NCBI RefSeq assembly: GCF_028389875.1
Contig: NC_084678.1
Coordinates: 15,344,899-15,408,898 of the forward strand
Source of the DNA: Rhea pennata
Taxonomy: Eukaryota; Chordata; Aves; Rheiformes; Rheidae
Length of the DNA stretch: 64,000 nt
Reading direction: 5' to 3'
This document shows positions 12,321-25,400 of this stretch, piece after piece; position 1 is the stretch's first letter, and each line of letters starts with the position of its first letter. The notes beneath the pieces are model-generated. The model was given only the letters and a program-made list of their open reading frames with translations. It searched no databases and had not been told where the DNA came from. The translations under genes and the position numbers were made by a program.

Positions 12321-15300
12321 GTTGAATAATTTGTTCCATTTGTCCCCAGCAGAAGTTGCCTGGTAGCACTTGTTAAGAGCTGCTGAAAGCGTGAGTTGTC
12401 TACCAGTTTCTAAAAGCTTTGTTTAAAGCTGTCTGGAGCTCTTCTTTCCCAGGATTTTTCATCGCTTCCAAGCCTTTGGTAGTCTTCCACACACATTTAT
12501 GTCTGCTGCTGGTTCAAAGGCCTTTCTCAAGGCCTTCGCTGTTAATATCAGGTGGCTTTCGTTATCTTTTCTGCAGGCCCATTGAATGAAGTTGGATGAG
12601 TCACATTTAAACAACTTTCTAGTTATGGCAGATCTTTTACCATTAATGATCAGGATGTCAGACAGCAAGGGCATGTTCTACTACAGTGTGTCTGGAAATC
12701 ACTGGGGCTTTGTTGTGGAGCTTTTAATTGAGACTATTTAATTGGAGGAGGTAGACTTGTCTGGTTAATTTATTTATGGTCCTAGAGAATTTAATCTGAA
12801 ACCTTGATGGCTGTTTGCCTGCCTTAATGTTACTGACCTCCCCCATTAGCCATTCTGCCTGACTTATGCAGTATTCAGCCAAGTCTGAAGGAACATTAAA
12901 CAATTTCGCACTTTTTTGCTCCTGGAGATTTACAACGAGGGATCTGTTTCATGAAGTAAAGGAAACCATTTCTAGTGGCCAGAAGGCCTGGACTTGATGT
13001 TTACTCAGATTGTGTGTTTTAGTCTTGGGGTTTTTAGGTGCTGTTCGCTTTATGTAGGAGAGGGTTGGTGGCTTGCCCTCTTGCTGGAGAGCTGATGCAG
13101 TAGCCCATGCAAAGTTAATGTTTCTCCTCTCTCTGCTACAGCTCTTGCGAAGCTTCATCTCTCAAGGAATTTGATCTGTGATTTGCCTTCCCAGTCTGTA
13201 GGCCCTGACTGAGCATGACACATTACATGTGTAGAGGAAAGAAGTCTTAACCTTTAAGGCAATCATTTAATATTCATAGTCACACGCACACTGGAAAAAG
13301 GCTTAAATATTTTTTAAAATCTTTTATGAAAAAGGATGTTAATAGTCACTAAGAATACAGTTAACTACAGATATTAATACTTGAACATGTTGTGTGGAAA
13401 ATCTTTTATGAAAGATTCATAAGAAATTGTTAATGATGGTTTTTGTACAGATTTACAGGCTTTTTTATTTAATGAAATTTCCATTGTGAATATGTGCTCA
13501 ATTAAGGCATATATTATAAATCTTGTATGATGATGTGCAGCTTGTTTGTTTCTTTTAATGAAATTTCAGTGAGAGCCTTAGTCTGGAGTGTGCAGGCTGT
13601 TCTCTGTCATGATCAGGCTGTAGAATTTCAGCTGTGGATGTTAGCAGTGAGTTCACAGGATGTGTTTTCTATCACTTGGAGCTGTATAACAGAGTCTGTT
13701 ATGTTAATGTCACCTATTAAAGCATGATTTCAATGCGTACTATTTTCCACTTTTTTCATCTTTGAAGGCCAGACATGACCATGTATCCATCCCACCACTG
13801 TACCCTCTAGCCTTAAGCTTTTGCTTGGGCACCTCCAAAGAGCCAGTGCTTGGGGCCGTCCAGCATTCTGAAGTGTGGCTGATAAAGCAGAGGTCAGGTT
13901 GAGCTCACCTTGAGGTAAACCTACCTCCTGCTTGTACCATCTGGAGATAATGAACAAGCTCCCACCCCTGCTGTAGCACACAGCCAGTAAATATATGTGG
14001 GGATGATCCCTCCACTTTGTTTGATGATGTACCCTTAAACCTTTTAATACAACCCTGTCTTGGCTCCGTGCTGCTGCTCTCCTGTATGTTGTGGAAAACC
14101 GTGTGACATCTGGTCTGTAGAGCAAATGAGAACTTTCCTTTTGAGCCTAGCCAAACAGGACTTTTCAGGGCCAGCAGACAGGAGGGCTTCTCTGGCTGTT
14201 ATGCTTATGGAGGAGGATTTAGCTACAGTGGACCTGTTCCTTCAGGAGACAAGCACAAGGACTGCCTTTGTGATTCTCATTTCTTTATGTCAGTGTCCCT
14301 TCAGCTGTGCTTTGTGTGCCTGGGAACCTGGAGGGAGAGGAGGACTGTCCATATACTCCTGCTTCTTTGGGGCAGTGGGGTGGCTTGGAGATGAGATATT
14401 TCCCTACAGCTTTTTCCTCTCTGGCTGAGTACAGGCTCAGCTCATAGCAGCCCTCCAAGCCCTGGTTTACTATGAGCAATGTGCAATGAATAAAGCTGTG
14501 GAGCACACACCTGTGTGTACTCATCACTTTGTCTGCTATGTCATTGCTTCAGTAAACTCTTCAAGCTGAAAATACCATCCCTCCCTCATATTGCTCAATA
14601 AATGCATATTGCTACTGTGTTGGCAGGCTGCAGTTCCTGGCTGGCTCCCCCAGTGAGTTGAAGCTTTGCAGATGTTAAAGCAGTTCATTGTGATTTTTGA
14701 GGTGGGAGAATAAGCACAGATGCCCTGTTCTGCTCCCATCATTAGTACCACCGCCTGCTGCTCCCAGTTGCAGTAACAGGGTTGTGCACTGTCTGCAAGG
14801 CACAGGAGTTCATCCTCAAGGACTGCTACAGCAGTACCATGGGAAACCAGAGCTGAGGAAGTTGGCTTGGCTTGGTTTTGGTTTGCTTTTTCTCTTGCCA
14901 TCACTTGGTCTTGATGTTGAAGATGGAGGTACAAACTTGATGTGAAGCAATTCCTGAGACTTCACTGCGCTCCCCACCACTGTGGGGTCTGTGGTGTCTA
15001 ATAAAGCATTCAATTTACTATGAAGCCATTTGAACACATGGACACACGCACTCTCATTCTGTCCTTGGCTGCCTCTTTCACAAAATCTTGCCGAAACTTT
15101 GCATCTTTGAGACCTCTATCCCTCTGTCAAACTTGGTGGAATATTGGCTGCTGGGGAACTGGACAGGCTGTGTTGTTTGGTCATGTAAATCTTGCTTAAG
15201 CATGCCAAGCTGAAACTTAGTATTTCACTTTGAAATCTTTGCTTTTCCATTTCTTCCCTTCTCTCTAACTGAATCCTTGGTCTGTGTGTTCTCCCACGTT

Positions 15301-16100
15301 TGCCAGTGAGTAAGCCAGTTGTCAAAGTGAGAGTCCCTCCTGTGTTGGAAATAACTTCCTGCTACTTGAGAGCTTTCATTTAAAAAAAAAAAAAAAAAAA
15401 AAAAGTATGTTTTTTTATCAAAATGAGCTGCGTTATCTCAGTTCTGATGAATCTTTCCACTCTGCCTCTCCACATCCAAGCCCTGCTTTCAATGAGATTA
15501 TCTTTAATTAATTGATAAAGAGAAGCACAAAGCTATTTATAGATGATCCTTCATTAACGTATTGCTATTTGGCATCATCTCACTGAGAACTGTGTCCTCA
15601 TGTTCTTTTCTTGCAAATATTTCAAATATAGATCTTCCTTAGTGTGTTAGCTTGAGTGTTTCTTCTGCTTCCTCATTCTTATATCTGTCTGTGCTTAACT
15701 TTTTCTCTAGTCAGGATTCATCGCTTTCTCAAGAAATCAGTCCTGATTGTGCAGTGAATATTCCTGAAAACAAATAGAAAAAACAGATATGTGAAAGCAC
15801 ATCCGGAAGTAATAAACCATCTCACAAAGCAAAACAGCAAGCATGTTTCTCCGTAGCGTATCTGGCATTCTTTACAAGTCTATTAATTTCTCTAGTGAAA
15901 TCGGATCCTCTCGCGCCGAATAACTCCATTTCTGTTGCCTTTTATTTGTCCACCACCAAGGTGATGATGGGCTTCCAGAAATGGCCCAAGTGAGACCTAA
16001 GAAATATCTTTATCTCCACCTGAAGCAGCTCAATTTTGCTCCTGCAACATGTCTGACAGCCTCTGGTAGCTTAGTGAAGGCAAGTCCAGCCCTTCCTTAG
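12321..16100. other. Intergenic region between OGFR and COL9A3
   Basis: No recognisable gene. Frames of up to about 130 codons near 13730-14430 on both strands match nothing I know. It contains AATAAA at 14489-14494 and at 15000-15005, and an A homopolymer of about 23 at 15381-15403. Confidence 0.55.
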
Positions 16101-16430
16101 GCTCTCTCCCTGTTTGCTCAAGGCTGGGGCTGCCCAGCGGTGCATGAATGAGAGCCTCTCTTCATGACTGCCTGCAGTTCTGCGGCAGGCCCCCTCCTTC
16201 TCCCACCTCCTTGCAAAACCTGCTCTCTCCTTCTCTTTGAGCTCGGCCCCTCTTGCCTGCCTGTGCTCCTGAGCTCTGCCCCTCCAGCTGGAGACTCAGG
16301 TTTATCTGGAGGCCAGGAGTCTCATTTGTAAGCTGAGATCCAGGAGGAGAAGGAGGGATCTGCTGGACCCTGGAGGAGCAAAAGGGTTCAGCTGCCTGGG
16401 AGAACTGAGGAGAGGCACAGCCTGGGCACC
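16101..16430 (+). promoter_or_regulatory. COL9A3 proximal promoter and 5' UTR
   Basis: Moderately GC-rich, purine/pyrimidine-biased sequence just before the COL9A3 start, without a clear TATA box or a CpG island comparable to that of OGFR. A short frame from an ATG at 16144 to a TGA at 16167 would be an upstream ORF if transcription starts before it. The start site cannot be placed by eye. Confidence 0.4.
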
Positions 16431-16496
16431 ATGGCAGGATTCTCTGCTCTTGGGCTTTTCTTCCTTTGTCAGCTGTTAGCCACATCGTCTGCTCAG
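16431..16496 (+). CDS. COL9A3: COL9A3 exon 1: signal peptide
   Basis: Residues 1-22. [20 protein letters not shown] is a typical secretory signal with a hydrophobic core, ending SSAQ at the donor GTAAGG. The human chain also begins MAG and has AAGAQR at the same point. Start context CACCATGG is strong. Confidence 0.95.
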
Positions 16497-19400
16497 GTAA
16501 GGATTTTCATTTGTGTCTTACGCTCAAAAAACAGTTCTGTAAGAGGAAACTACATTGCAGTCTGTGTGTATTATGCCTACAGGATGCATATGGTAATAAG
16601 CAGGTTATTAAAGTCTGCATATTACTTGGGCTGTTACATACAGAGGAGTGTCTAGCAAACGGGTTTGTTTTGTACCTGCATAGGTAGGCTTTTAGCTCGT
16701 ATCCTGCTGTGTAGAAAGAGCCACTTTAAAACTTTCTCTGAAAGTATTGCCTTCCTGTTCAGGTCTGCAGCTATGAGGGAAAAGCCTTGGGAAAGAGATA
16801 TCTGTTGATGTAAGAGAAACAGTTTTCTTTCTCAATGAAGTAAAAAGTTGCTAATGAGAGTCAGATCTCCTATGATCGGGTTCTTCATGTGAATCAGATA
16901 ATTTTTTTATTCCTTCCCTCAATCAGCCAATTTTTAAATTTTACACTAATAAAATAACATGTTTAATTTCTGATCATTTAAGACATGTGAAGCTATATTA
17001 AACTTCCCTGTATGGCATTAATATTTTTTGTAGGGAAGTAACTCCTGAGATTTTTCATTGTGTTAGTGAGGAATTTTTGCAGTCTGGCTTGGGAATTCAG
17101 AGCTGCCCTCATCTGCTGCAAGAGAGCTGCTTCCACAATGAAACCTTTGTTCATTGAAGCTACAGCAAGTTACTCTCTGGAGCCCTCTCCATAGAGAAGT
17201 CATTTATTGGACTTTTCTTTCCTTCCCCCCACCTCAGACTTCCTCCAAAATCCTAGATTTTCTTTTAGCATCCTGCTCAGAGAGAAGAGGCTTTCCCTTT
17301 CTCCTTTGCTGAGCTTTTCTTTACCTTATATCCTTCTATCTTCAGCTGTGTCAGTTTGGCTCTTCCATTGCCCCATCAGATAGGCAGGATGAATGCCATT
17401 TTTAATACTAAGAACTCTGCACCTATTTTCTCTGGGCTTTGCATCTCCTGCCCAAAATAAAGTGTGCCTGTAGGCGCTGAGAACCAAATCATATATAGCC
17501 AAATCCTAGCAACCAAGTCTGATTCCCAGCATAAGCCTTCTGTTTGATGACCTGGGAGCCCTGAGGTTATGCTCAGATTCAGAAGGGTTTTGCAAAGACC
17601 CTTGTTTGAGGCCTGAGCTCCTGTGAGTCTGTCCAGGATGGAGGGTGGCCCTGAGGGTTGGTGGTTTAGTGCAGACCTAGGCTTAGTGCTGCAGGACTCC
17701 ATCAGTCATTGCTTTAGCCTATGTATTTCTTCTGATGCAAAAATAAACCCTTCTTTCTCTCTCTCTCTCTCTCTCTCTTTTCCTAATCCTTTCAGAGAAT
17801 AGGACCACAAGGCCCTCCCGGACCCCGAGGACCGCCTGGACCATCTGGCAAGGACGGCATAGATGTGAGTGCCATACGGCAGAGGGCAGGCTCAGCTGAG
17901 GGAGGGCGAGGGGTGGAGCAGAGGCAGAGCAAACTCCCTCTGCCTTAGAAGAAGCCCTTCTTGTTCTGCAGACCTCCAGCCTTTGGGTCATCCTTCAGAG
18001 ACGGATGGACCTGGAGAACCACCCACCTGCGGGAGCTAAGGGAAATGAAACCTTGTTCTGCAAGAGGTGCTGAGGAGCCTCAGTTTTTAGTGCTTTTCAA
18101 GATCATCCCTCTGTTTCAAGAAAGCATTCAGGACAAAGTTTATGTACAGAGATTTATGACTCTACCTGCAAAGTTGTATATTTTTCTTCTGCTATGTAGG
18201 GAGGAGGAGGAATGAAAATGGAGGATCAAGTCTATGGATACAATGTGGGCCAGCGTTACTGCATGTTCTGTAGTGCTGAGAGGTTTATTTGATGCTTTGG
18301 AGCATCCAGGTTTTTGGAGGCTCTGAGAAATTGAATTTAACATCCAGCCCTATATTATGCTTTTACTTACACTGGTTTTATTTTAGCAGCCTCAGTGTGG
18401 CTGTTCCTAATTTACATCAGTACAAGAGAGGTCAGACGGTCCATGTGTTTCTAGGCATGACAAGGTCTTTAGTGGCTGCAAGAGGCGAATGAAATATTTG
18501 GGCAACCTTTATTTCAGTGGGCAGAAGACTATGTCTAAGGCAGAAGATTATTTTCCACAAGACTTGGTGGAGGAGGCAAATTTGTTCTATTACTTTGAAT
18601 TGATGTTTCTGTAGGAATAGAAAGTTTTCCTTCAGTGCATCTGTTGGATAAAGACTGTGTTGTGTTCTGTAGTCAGTAGCGGTTAAAAAGAGCATCAGTT
18701 GAGCTTCAGCAAGATGATATTGAACATGAAAGGCCAGCTTTTGATTTTGTTATTCAGTTTGAGTAGAGCTTGTCTATATAAGCTGCTTATAGATTTTTTA
18801 TTTTAACACATCTAATGCAAGTTTTTTTGAATCAGGCCCTTAAACAGCCTTGAAAAGTTCTATTCATTCCATGCAGGCAATTTTCTTTTGTATGAGAAGG
18901 TAAAAAAGATGTGTTAGTTCCCTGGTAAATGGTGAACAAGGAGCTTTTGTGTCTACAGCAGTGAACTTTCATAGTGGCTCTGTAAGAAAGGCTGATCTAA
19001 AGAGAAAACCTCACTGATTTGCAGCTGTTCCTTCTAAAGTGTTCCTTAGACTAAAGCAGAGAGTTTACTACAAATCACACTCTAGTTTTGTAACACAAAA
19101 AGTTCAGAGCTGGTATCTTGGCAGTTTCTCTCTATTTTTCACAAAAGAAGGCCTAAGGAGGGCACACTGGAAGAGGCAAAAGATACTCTTTTCATGTTAG
19201 TCACAGTGAGTATGGGGAACTCACTGCAATGGGACATCTGTGTGGTCAGCAGACTTCAGGAAATGGTGGCTATTTTTGTGGATAGAAAGAAAAAGAAGGA
19301 TTTGAGAGGGATAAAGCCCTTCAGACCTTACATTGTACAGCTGTCAGGGAATTGGAAAGGAACAAATTCATGCAATTATTTTTTCTTAATTCTTGCTTTC

Positions 19401-22400
19401 TACACAATATTTATACCTTCTTTATACCTGGAACTGCATCACTTATGTTTGCTCTTGGAAACAGGAACTCAGGCAGTGTTGGCCACATGAGCCTAGGCTG
19501 TTTTATCCATTGCTAAAAGATTCAGAATGTTCCCTGTGGGACAAGACCAAACAACAGCATCTAATTAATATGAAGAACTTGGTCCTAATTAATCAAACTG
19601 CTGAGTAAAGTATTTAAGGTGCTAAATCTTGCAGTCCTAGCTTGAGCTTGATGTGTTTACTAAACAGGAATAGTGTCTCATGTTGAACAGACTGAATCTA
19701 TGTCTTTCTTATGGATCTAGATTGAGCCAGGTGTCCTTTTAGTGTGAGGTGGTCTCAGCTGTTCAGGGGCAGACTCTGAGACTGTTTCTGCTATTCAGTA
19801 GCATCTTTAGGCCTTTAAGGAACCGCACAGGAGAAGAGATCCAGAGCTGAGCTTTCTGTGGCTAGTGCTGAGCACATTCGTACAACCTTCTTGCTTAAGG
19901 GCTGCCATTTTTTTCTAGGAACACTCTCTGAAAAGTTCATGACACATGAAATCCGGCACTGCTTTGCATTTTCATGGCACTGAATGGGGAGGAACCTGTG
20001 GAGCCTGAGTGGTTGTTTCAATTTGACTGCTGCAATGAATGAATGAAAACATTATCTTACTCTTTAATAATGAGACTTTTTAAAGCATAATCAGAATTTT
20101 TCTGGACTATATATCTGCAAGTCTCCTGAGTCCTGAAAGCCACATATCTTCATAGATGGCTTTGGATAAATGCTGTGTAGGCAGAATCACTCAACAGTTT
20201 TTGGTTAAATGAGGGCTGCCAAGGTGTTCAACAGTCCCCTACTGTAGGCCTCGAATAGTGAGCAGTGCATAACACAACACATCAGGACATTTCTAAACAA
20301 ACCTTGAATGAACCTCATAAGCACAATTTCTAGAAGCTGCTGCTTTGATTCGTGCCTTTTGGTGGGAACTGCAGCATTCAGTTCCTATGACATCTTTTAT
20401 AATTACAGTTTTCAACATGCTTCACATCTCATGCTCGGTAACAAGCAAAGTATCTCCTTCCCAAGAACAGAAACAGCATGTTGTGATTGAAAGAATTAGT
20501 GACAAGTTCCTGTGAATTATTTCTGGAGATGTAATTCCCCAAATTGCTAATAAGTCATTGTCACTTCTCAAAAATCACACTTTTCCACTCCCCTGCCCCC
20601 TGTCTCCTGGTTTGACTTTAATGCAGACTTACTAAGAAAGAGTAAACTTCCTTCCCTCTCCTGTAACACTCCGGAGAGCACTTCCTTTTGCTGACAGCAG
20701 CTGCCTCTAATTCCCAGTGATCTGGCATTAGGGATATAAACACTGATTAGACTTTTGATTCAGCTGACTGAAATTCTAGTGCTCCTGCTGAGTTCCCCAG
20801 GGGTCCGTAACAGCAGGATTGAGGTTTGAGATGGTCTTGAACAGCTTTTGCTAATGGTGTGGCCTTGCTGTATGTATGTATTGCCATCACACAGGCCATA
20901 AAAAATGTAGGGGCTGGTAATGTAGAGTAATGAAGGGAGGGGGGTAAACCACCTATTTTACCTTTTCTAGCTGCTTTTCCAAACCATCCCTCCCAAATGA
21001 ACTGCTCCTTTCATTTTCCTGCCAAGGGACCTTCCCCACCTATGATAATGATAACTATTTATGGAACATCTGTGGGCAAAGGACAGCAAAGGAATTGCTT
21101 CATCAAGCCAGCGCACAAAGATCCTTCTATTTAACGGCCCTGCAGTCTGTGACTTTGCTCAGTCCCAGTGCGGTGTGTAAATCCTTGCCTGTACAAATCA
21201 AAGCAACCAGTCTTGTGAGAGATTTGCCTACGGACTTCACAGTTGCCGACACAGTAAATATAGAAACATGCTATAAATTCCATCAGTTTGCTTCCTGCCT
21301 TATAACTGTGAATCGGCAGACCCACGGTGGGGATAGTGTTATAGAAATAACCTAAAAATATAGAATTAACTGAGCCTTGCTCAGTTAATAACTAGTCTGT
21401 TTCCATGCAGGTTTTCTTCTTCTAAGGTATCAGCATATCCTTTCCCCGCTGCTCACAGTACATGAGCCTCTCACAGTATTTAGTGCCCGTATCCTAAAGC
21501 CAGGAGGGAGGGCCCCGTCCAGAGAGCTGGGACACAGAGGAGCAAAGTGATTTGCCTTGGGATAAGATAGGGAACTGAGCCAAGGTCTTTGGCTTTGCAG
21601 CCAAGCTCCTTTCCTTTTTTCACACAGATGATTACCTCTTTCAGGGACTAACAATAAAACACAAATATCTTGTTGTCCAGGATTCACGTGAGCTCCTGAA
21701 CAAGAGCTGCTGAGCTGGAAGGAGTGATTCAAAAACCTTTTGAATTTTGCTTCACCAGTATCTTTAATGCTGTTCTTACAAGTGGCTTTCCATTAGGATG
21801 GGGGAAAAAATGACCAGAGATTCTGTGGTGTAAAATGGTAGGTGGGCTTCAGAAGCCTTTATAAAATCCAGATTGTATGATCGGGTTAGGTAGAAATCAG
21901 TTGAGGAGGTTGTTCGTTTGCTTTTGTCTTCAAAGTTTAACCATATGAAGAAAGTCTCTGAACACAGTTTGTTCACTCTTCACTTGCTGATAGTCGCCAG
22001 CTCCTGGGAGTATCAGAAATTCATAATATGTCCTGGAGTGCTGGATCTTATCATTCCATCTCTTTCTTTCATCAGGAAGATGTGTGAAACCTGGAATAGT
22101 AAATCAGCTTGCTCTCTGTCCCACCTGCAGGCAAGCCAAACTGAAAATGAAATCTGAAATAATTCTGGATTAAATTGTGCATGTTGGGCATCATTCAGAA
22201 TTGATTGATTCTCTCTGGGAGATGGGAAGTATGTGTGGGTTTCACTGAATCTGATATTGTAAATGTAGAAAAGGCTATCCAGGTTTTTCCTGCTTTAGGG
22301 TTAGCAGGATCCAGAGCACAGCAGCTTGATGAGGTGCTAAACGTGGCAAATCTGAGTGGGCTTAAAGGGAGACTTGAGCCCTGTCACCACTGGATGTGCA

Positions 22401-25400
22401 ACTGTTGCAAAAGACAAGAGCAGGGAGAGGTTTGGCATTAACACTGATGTCTTTTCTCTTTCGTTTAGGGAGAGCCGGGCCCTCCTGGTTTGCCTGGTCC
22501 ACCAGTAAGTATTTCTGATCAGTACCAACTTTTTGCTTTTGAGAAGGAAACGATATGCAAGTACTAAGGATTATACCAGGCTCACTCACCTCTTGATCTG
22601 CAGCAGGATTCCCACAAGCAGTCAGTGTACCCAGGTGAACTTGGTACTGACCCTGGGGACAAACACATCTTCCTGTTTCAATGCTAGAGGAAGCCATGTC
22701 TGAAATAAAGCTCACCCATCACCAGCGTAACAAAAACTGGCACCAATCCACTTTGGCATGGTTGGTTTTGGCATCAGACAGGGTATGCTTCAGCTGCCTG
22801 GTCTGCCAAAAGGTGCTGAAAATTGTCCCTGCTGGCATGGCTGTTTGCTTTGAACCACACTGTGATGTGTATACCCTTTTCCCTTTTTACCTCTGTGCTA
22901 GGAGCAGCTTATTGAGAACTGTATATTTAAGCAATTAATGGGGTTGCAGGGAACTGAGCCAGGGCACTGAAATGTGTTAGGTTTTGGATATGCACTAATG
23001 AAAATTTTCATCTCTCTGGAAGAATTGTTCTGTGTTGGATGCTTTAAGATTAACACATCAATAAATGAACTTCCGTTTTCTAGTCTGTTTCAACAGATGC
23101 CACATTTCTGTGGTTATAACATTAAAAATAATTTCCTGTTTATCTGGTTTAGGGGCCAAAAGGTGCACCAGGGAAGCCTGGAGCAGCTGGCGAAGCTGGA
23201 TTACCTGGTCTTCCTGGAGTGGATGTGAGTATTTTGCCATCTTCTCTTAGACTTTAAATGTTTTACATAGGCACTGATGTTCTCCCAAAGCATCTCATCA
23301 ACTTTCCTTGCATCTACTAGAAAAGCAAAGCGGGTGCTGGATCTACATATGTGTTGTGTGTTAGAGAAATTTTAAAAGATGAAAGTGCAGTTAGCACATT
23401 GGAAAGATCTCTGTTTTTTGCAGTGCCTATATTTATTCATTCTGAAATCAGAACCTTTGCATCACAGTTACAGGATTTGTTCCAGGTGATCAGTTTGGAT
23501 CACATAATAAAGTATTCTGCATTTATGTAGCAACAGTGAGGAGAATGTACGTTAGCTATTGTCGTAGGATTAGTGGAAGAACATTGTATACTTACTATGC
23601 TAACTATGATGCAGAACTACCCCTTAAGCAACTTGTGCCTGATTAAGAAGCAAGGTTATGAAAAGTAGCTAAGTAAGCTGAAAGAATTTAGGTTTCCCTC
23701 AAGTTCTATTATAAATATATCCAGCCTGCTAATTTGGATTCAGGATAAATGTCTTAAATCATGGGTACAGACAGTATAGAGCAGCATCGTTCAGGGAACT
23801 GTAGTCCCTAGAACCAGACTGCTTAAGTCTTCCTCTCAAGTAACGTGTAGTTGACTGACATCCCTCTCCATGCCTCTGACCAGGTCTTCACATTATAGTG
23901 CTCTCTATGAGAACATGGAAGTGAGAACTGCCGGAAGTAAACTGTCTGCTGCTGTTGTCTTTGCTAAATGAAATTTGGAAGGTAGAAACTAGAATTAGTG
24001 AGCAAATTTTCCTGGTGTAGAAGGCTTTACAGGATCTGACTCCACAAGCCTATGTTCCCAAAGCAAAACTAACTCTCTAGAAGCTGGAATTTCATAAGTT
24101 TCAGAAACATGTAGCTACTTTTTTCCCCCGTAACATCTGTTAATAAGCTCCAAGTCATAGCTAAAGCAAGTGAACAGTTCTCAGATTCATAACTGGTAGG
24201 ACTGCCCTCTTAGAGTAAAACTTTGCAGATCCTCAGAAGCACACTGGACAGTTCTGCAGGAATAGGAGCATCTGTTGGCATTTCTGGGGCAAAGCTTTTG
24301 GAGCGTCCTTCTGGCAATCCAGTCTCACATATTAGCTGAGGCTTGCAGATCACTGGTATGTTTTTTTTTTTTTTTTGCTGCAGATCTGAACAGATAACTG
24401 TGTACAGTCAGATTTTCACAGCTTGCCAACCTAATGCCATGGTAACTGAGTGTGTGTAAGTTCTTAGCGAGCACATTTTCTTTTAACAGCAGGCCAGGAG
24501 GAAGCATTCAGTCAGCTTCCACAGCTAAGCTGAGAGACAGCAACTCTAACTGCAATGACATGACTATATAGTTGTCCATCCACACCTAAAATGCATTGGG
24601 AACAGCAGACATTGAGTTGCTTCTTGTTCTTCCTATGTAACTGAACACAAAGAACATGGCTAGGCTCTCCTGAGAGCCGGCATTCTTGATAGAAAAAGTG
24701 ACTGGGATTTCCTATAGCTCTTATTAATATTTATTTTGTATTCACACTTTCCTTTCATTTTCACAGGGTTTAACAGGAGCTGATGGCCCACCTGGCCCAA
24801 CTGGGCCTCCAGGAGATCGTGTGAGTATTGCATTAGGCTCATTTAAATGAGCGTTGTCATCGATTGTAGTGACTTTTGGTTCTTTTGCAGATTGGTCATA
24901 CAGGGGAGTTTGTTTATCTGTAAACCATTGCAGAATGTTAGGACCCTTGAAATGAAGCCCCAGATGGCTTTTATCTAAGCAGAGTGTGAGACTCATCTGT
25001 CTTGCAAGGTTTTGAATGGGTGTGGTTGGCCTCGGTAGTGAGAATCTCAGTGCAGAACAGCTCTTGTGATATTTTGAGTGTCTAAAAAGTTCCTTGAAGC
25101 ACTCAAGGAAACAGCATGAAACACAGACTAATTAATAAGTTCATCAAAGTGAAGCTATTTCGACCTTTATTTGAAGTCTGAGTACACAGCCTTTATAATC
25201 ACTGCTGCTATGTATTAACTATTTAAACTTTCACCTTCCATTAATTCTGGGGCTATCCATATGGTTGACATTATTAGTTGCTTCATTACTTTCCCACTCA
25301 GCATTGCAAAAAAATAAGAGGATTTTTTTGCTTCCTACGTACTGCAACTCTGCCAAGGGGGCACCACAGGGATAGAAAAGTGACTGCCTGAGATTTTACA

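Noticed and set aside
13730-14428. Frames of 122-131 codons on both strands in the intergenic region
   Set aside because: No domain, no homology recognised, and sense and antisense frames are equally open, which suggests chance.
11691-16430. Search for microRNA genes of the human 20q13.33 region (miR-1/miR-133a cluster)
   Set aside because: No sequence matching the miR-1 or miR-133 hairpins as I remember them; in human that cluster lies outside the OGFR-TCFL5 interval.
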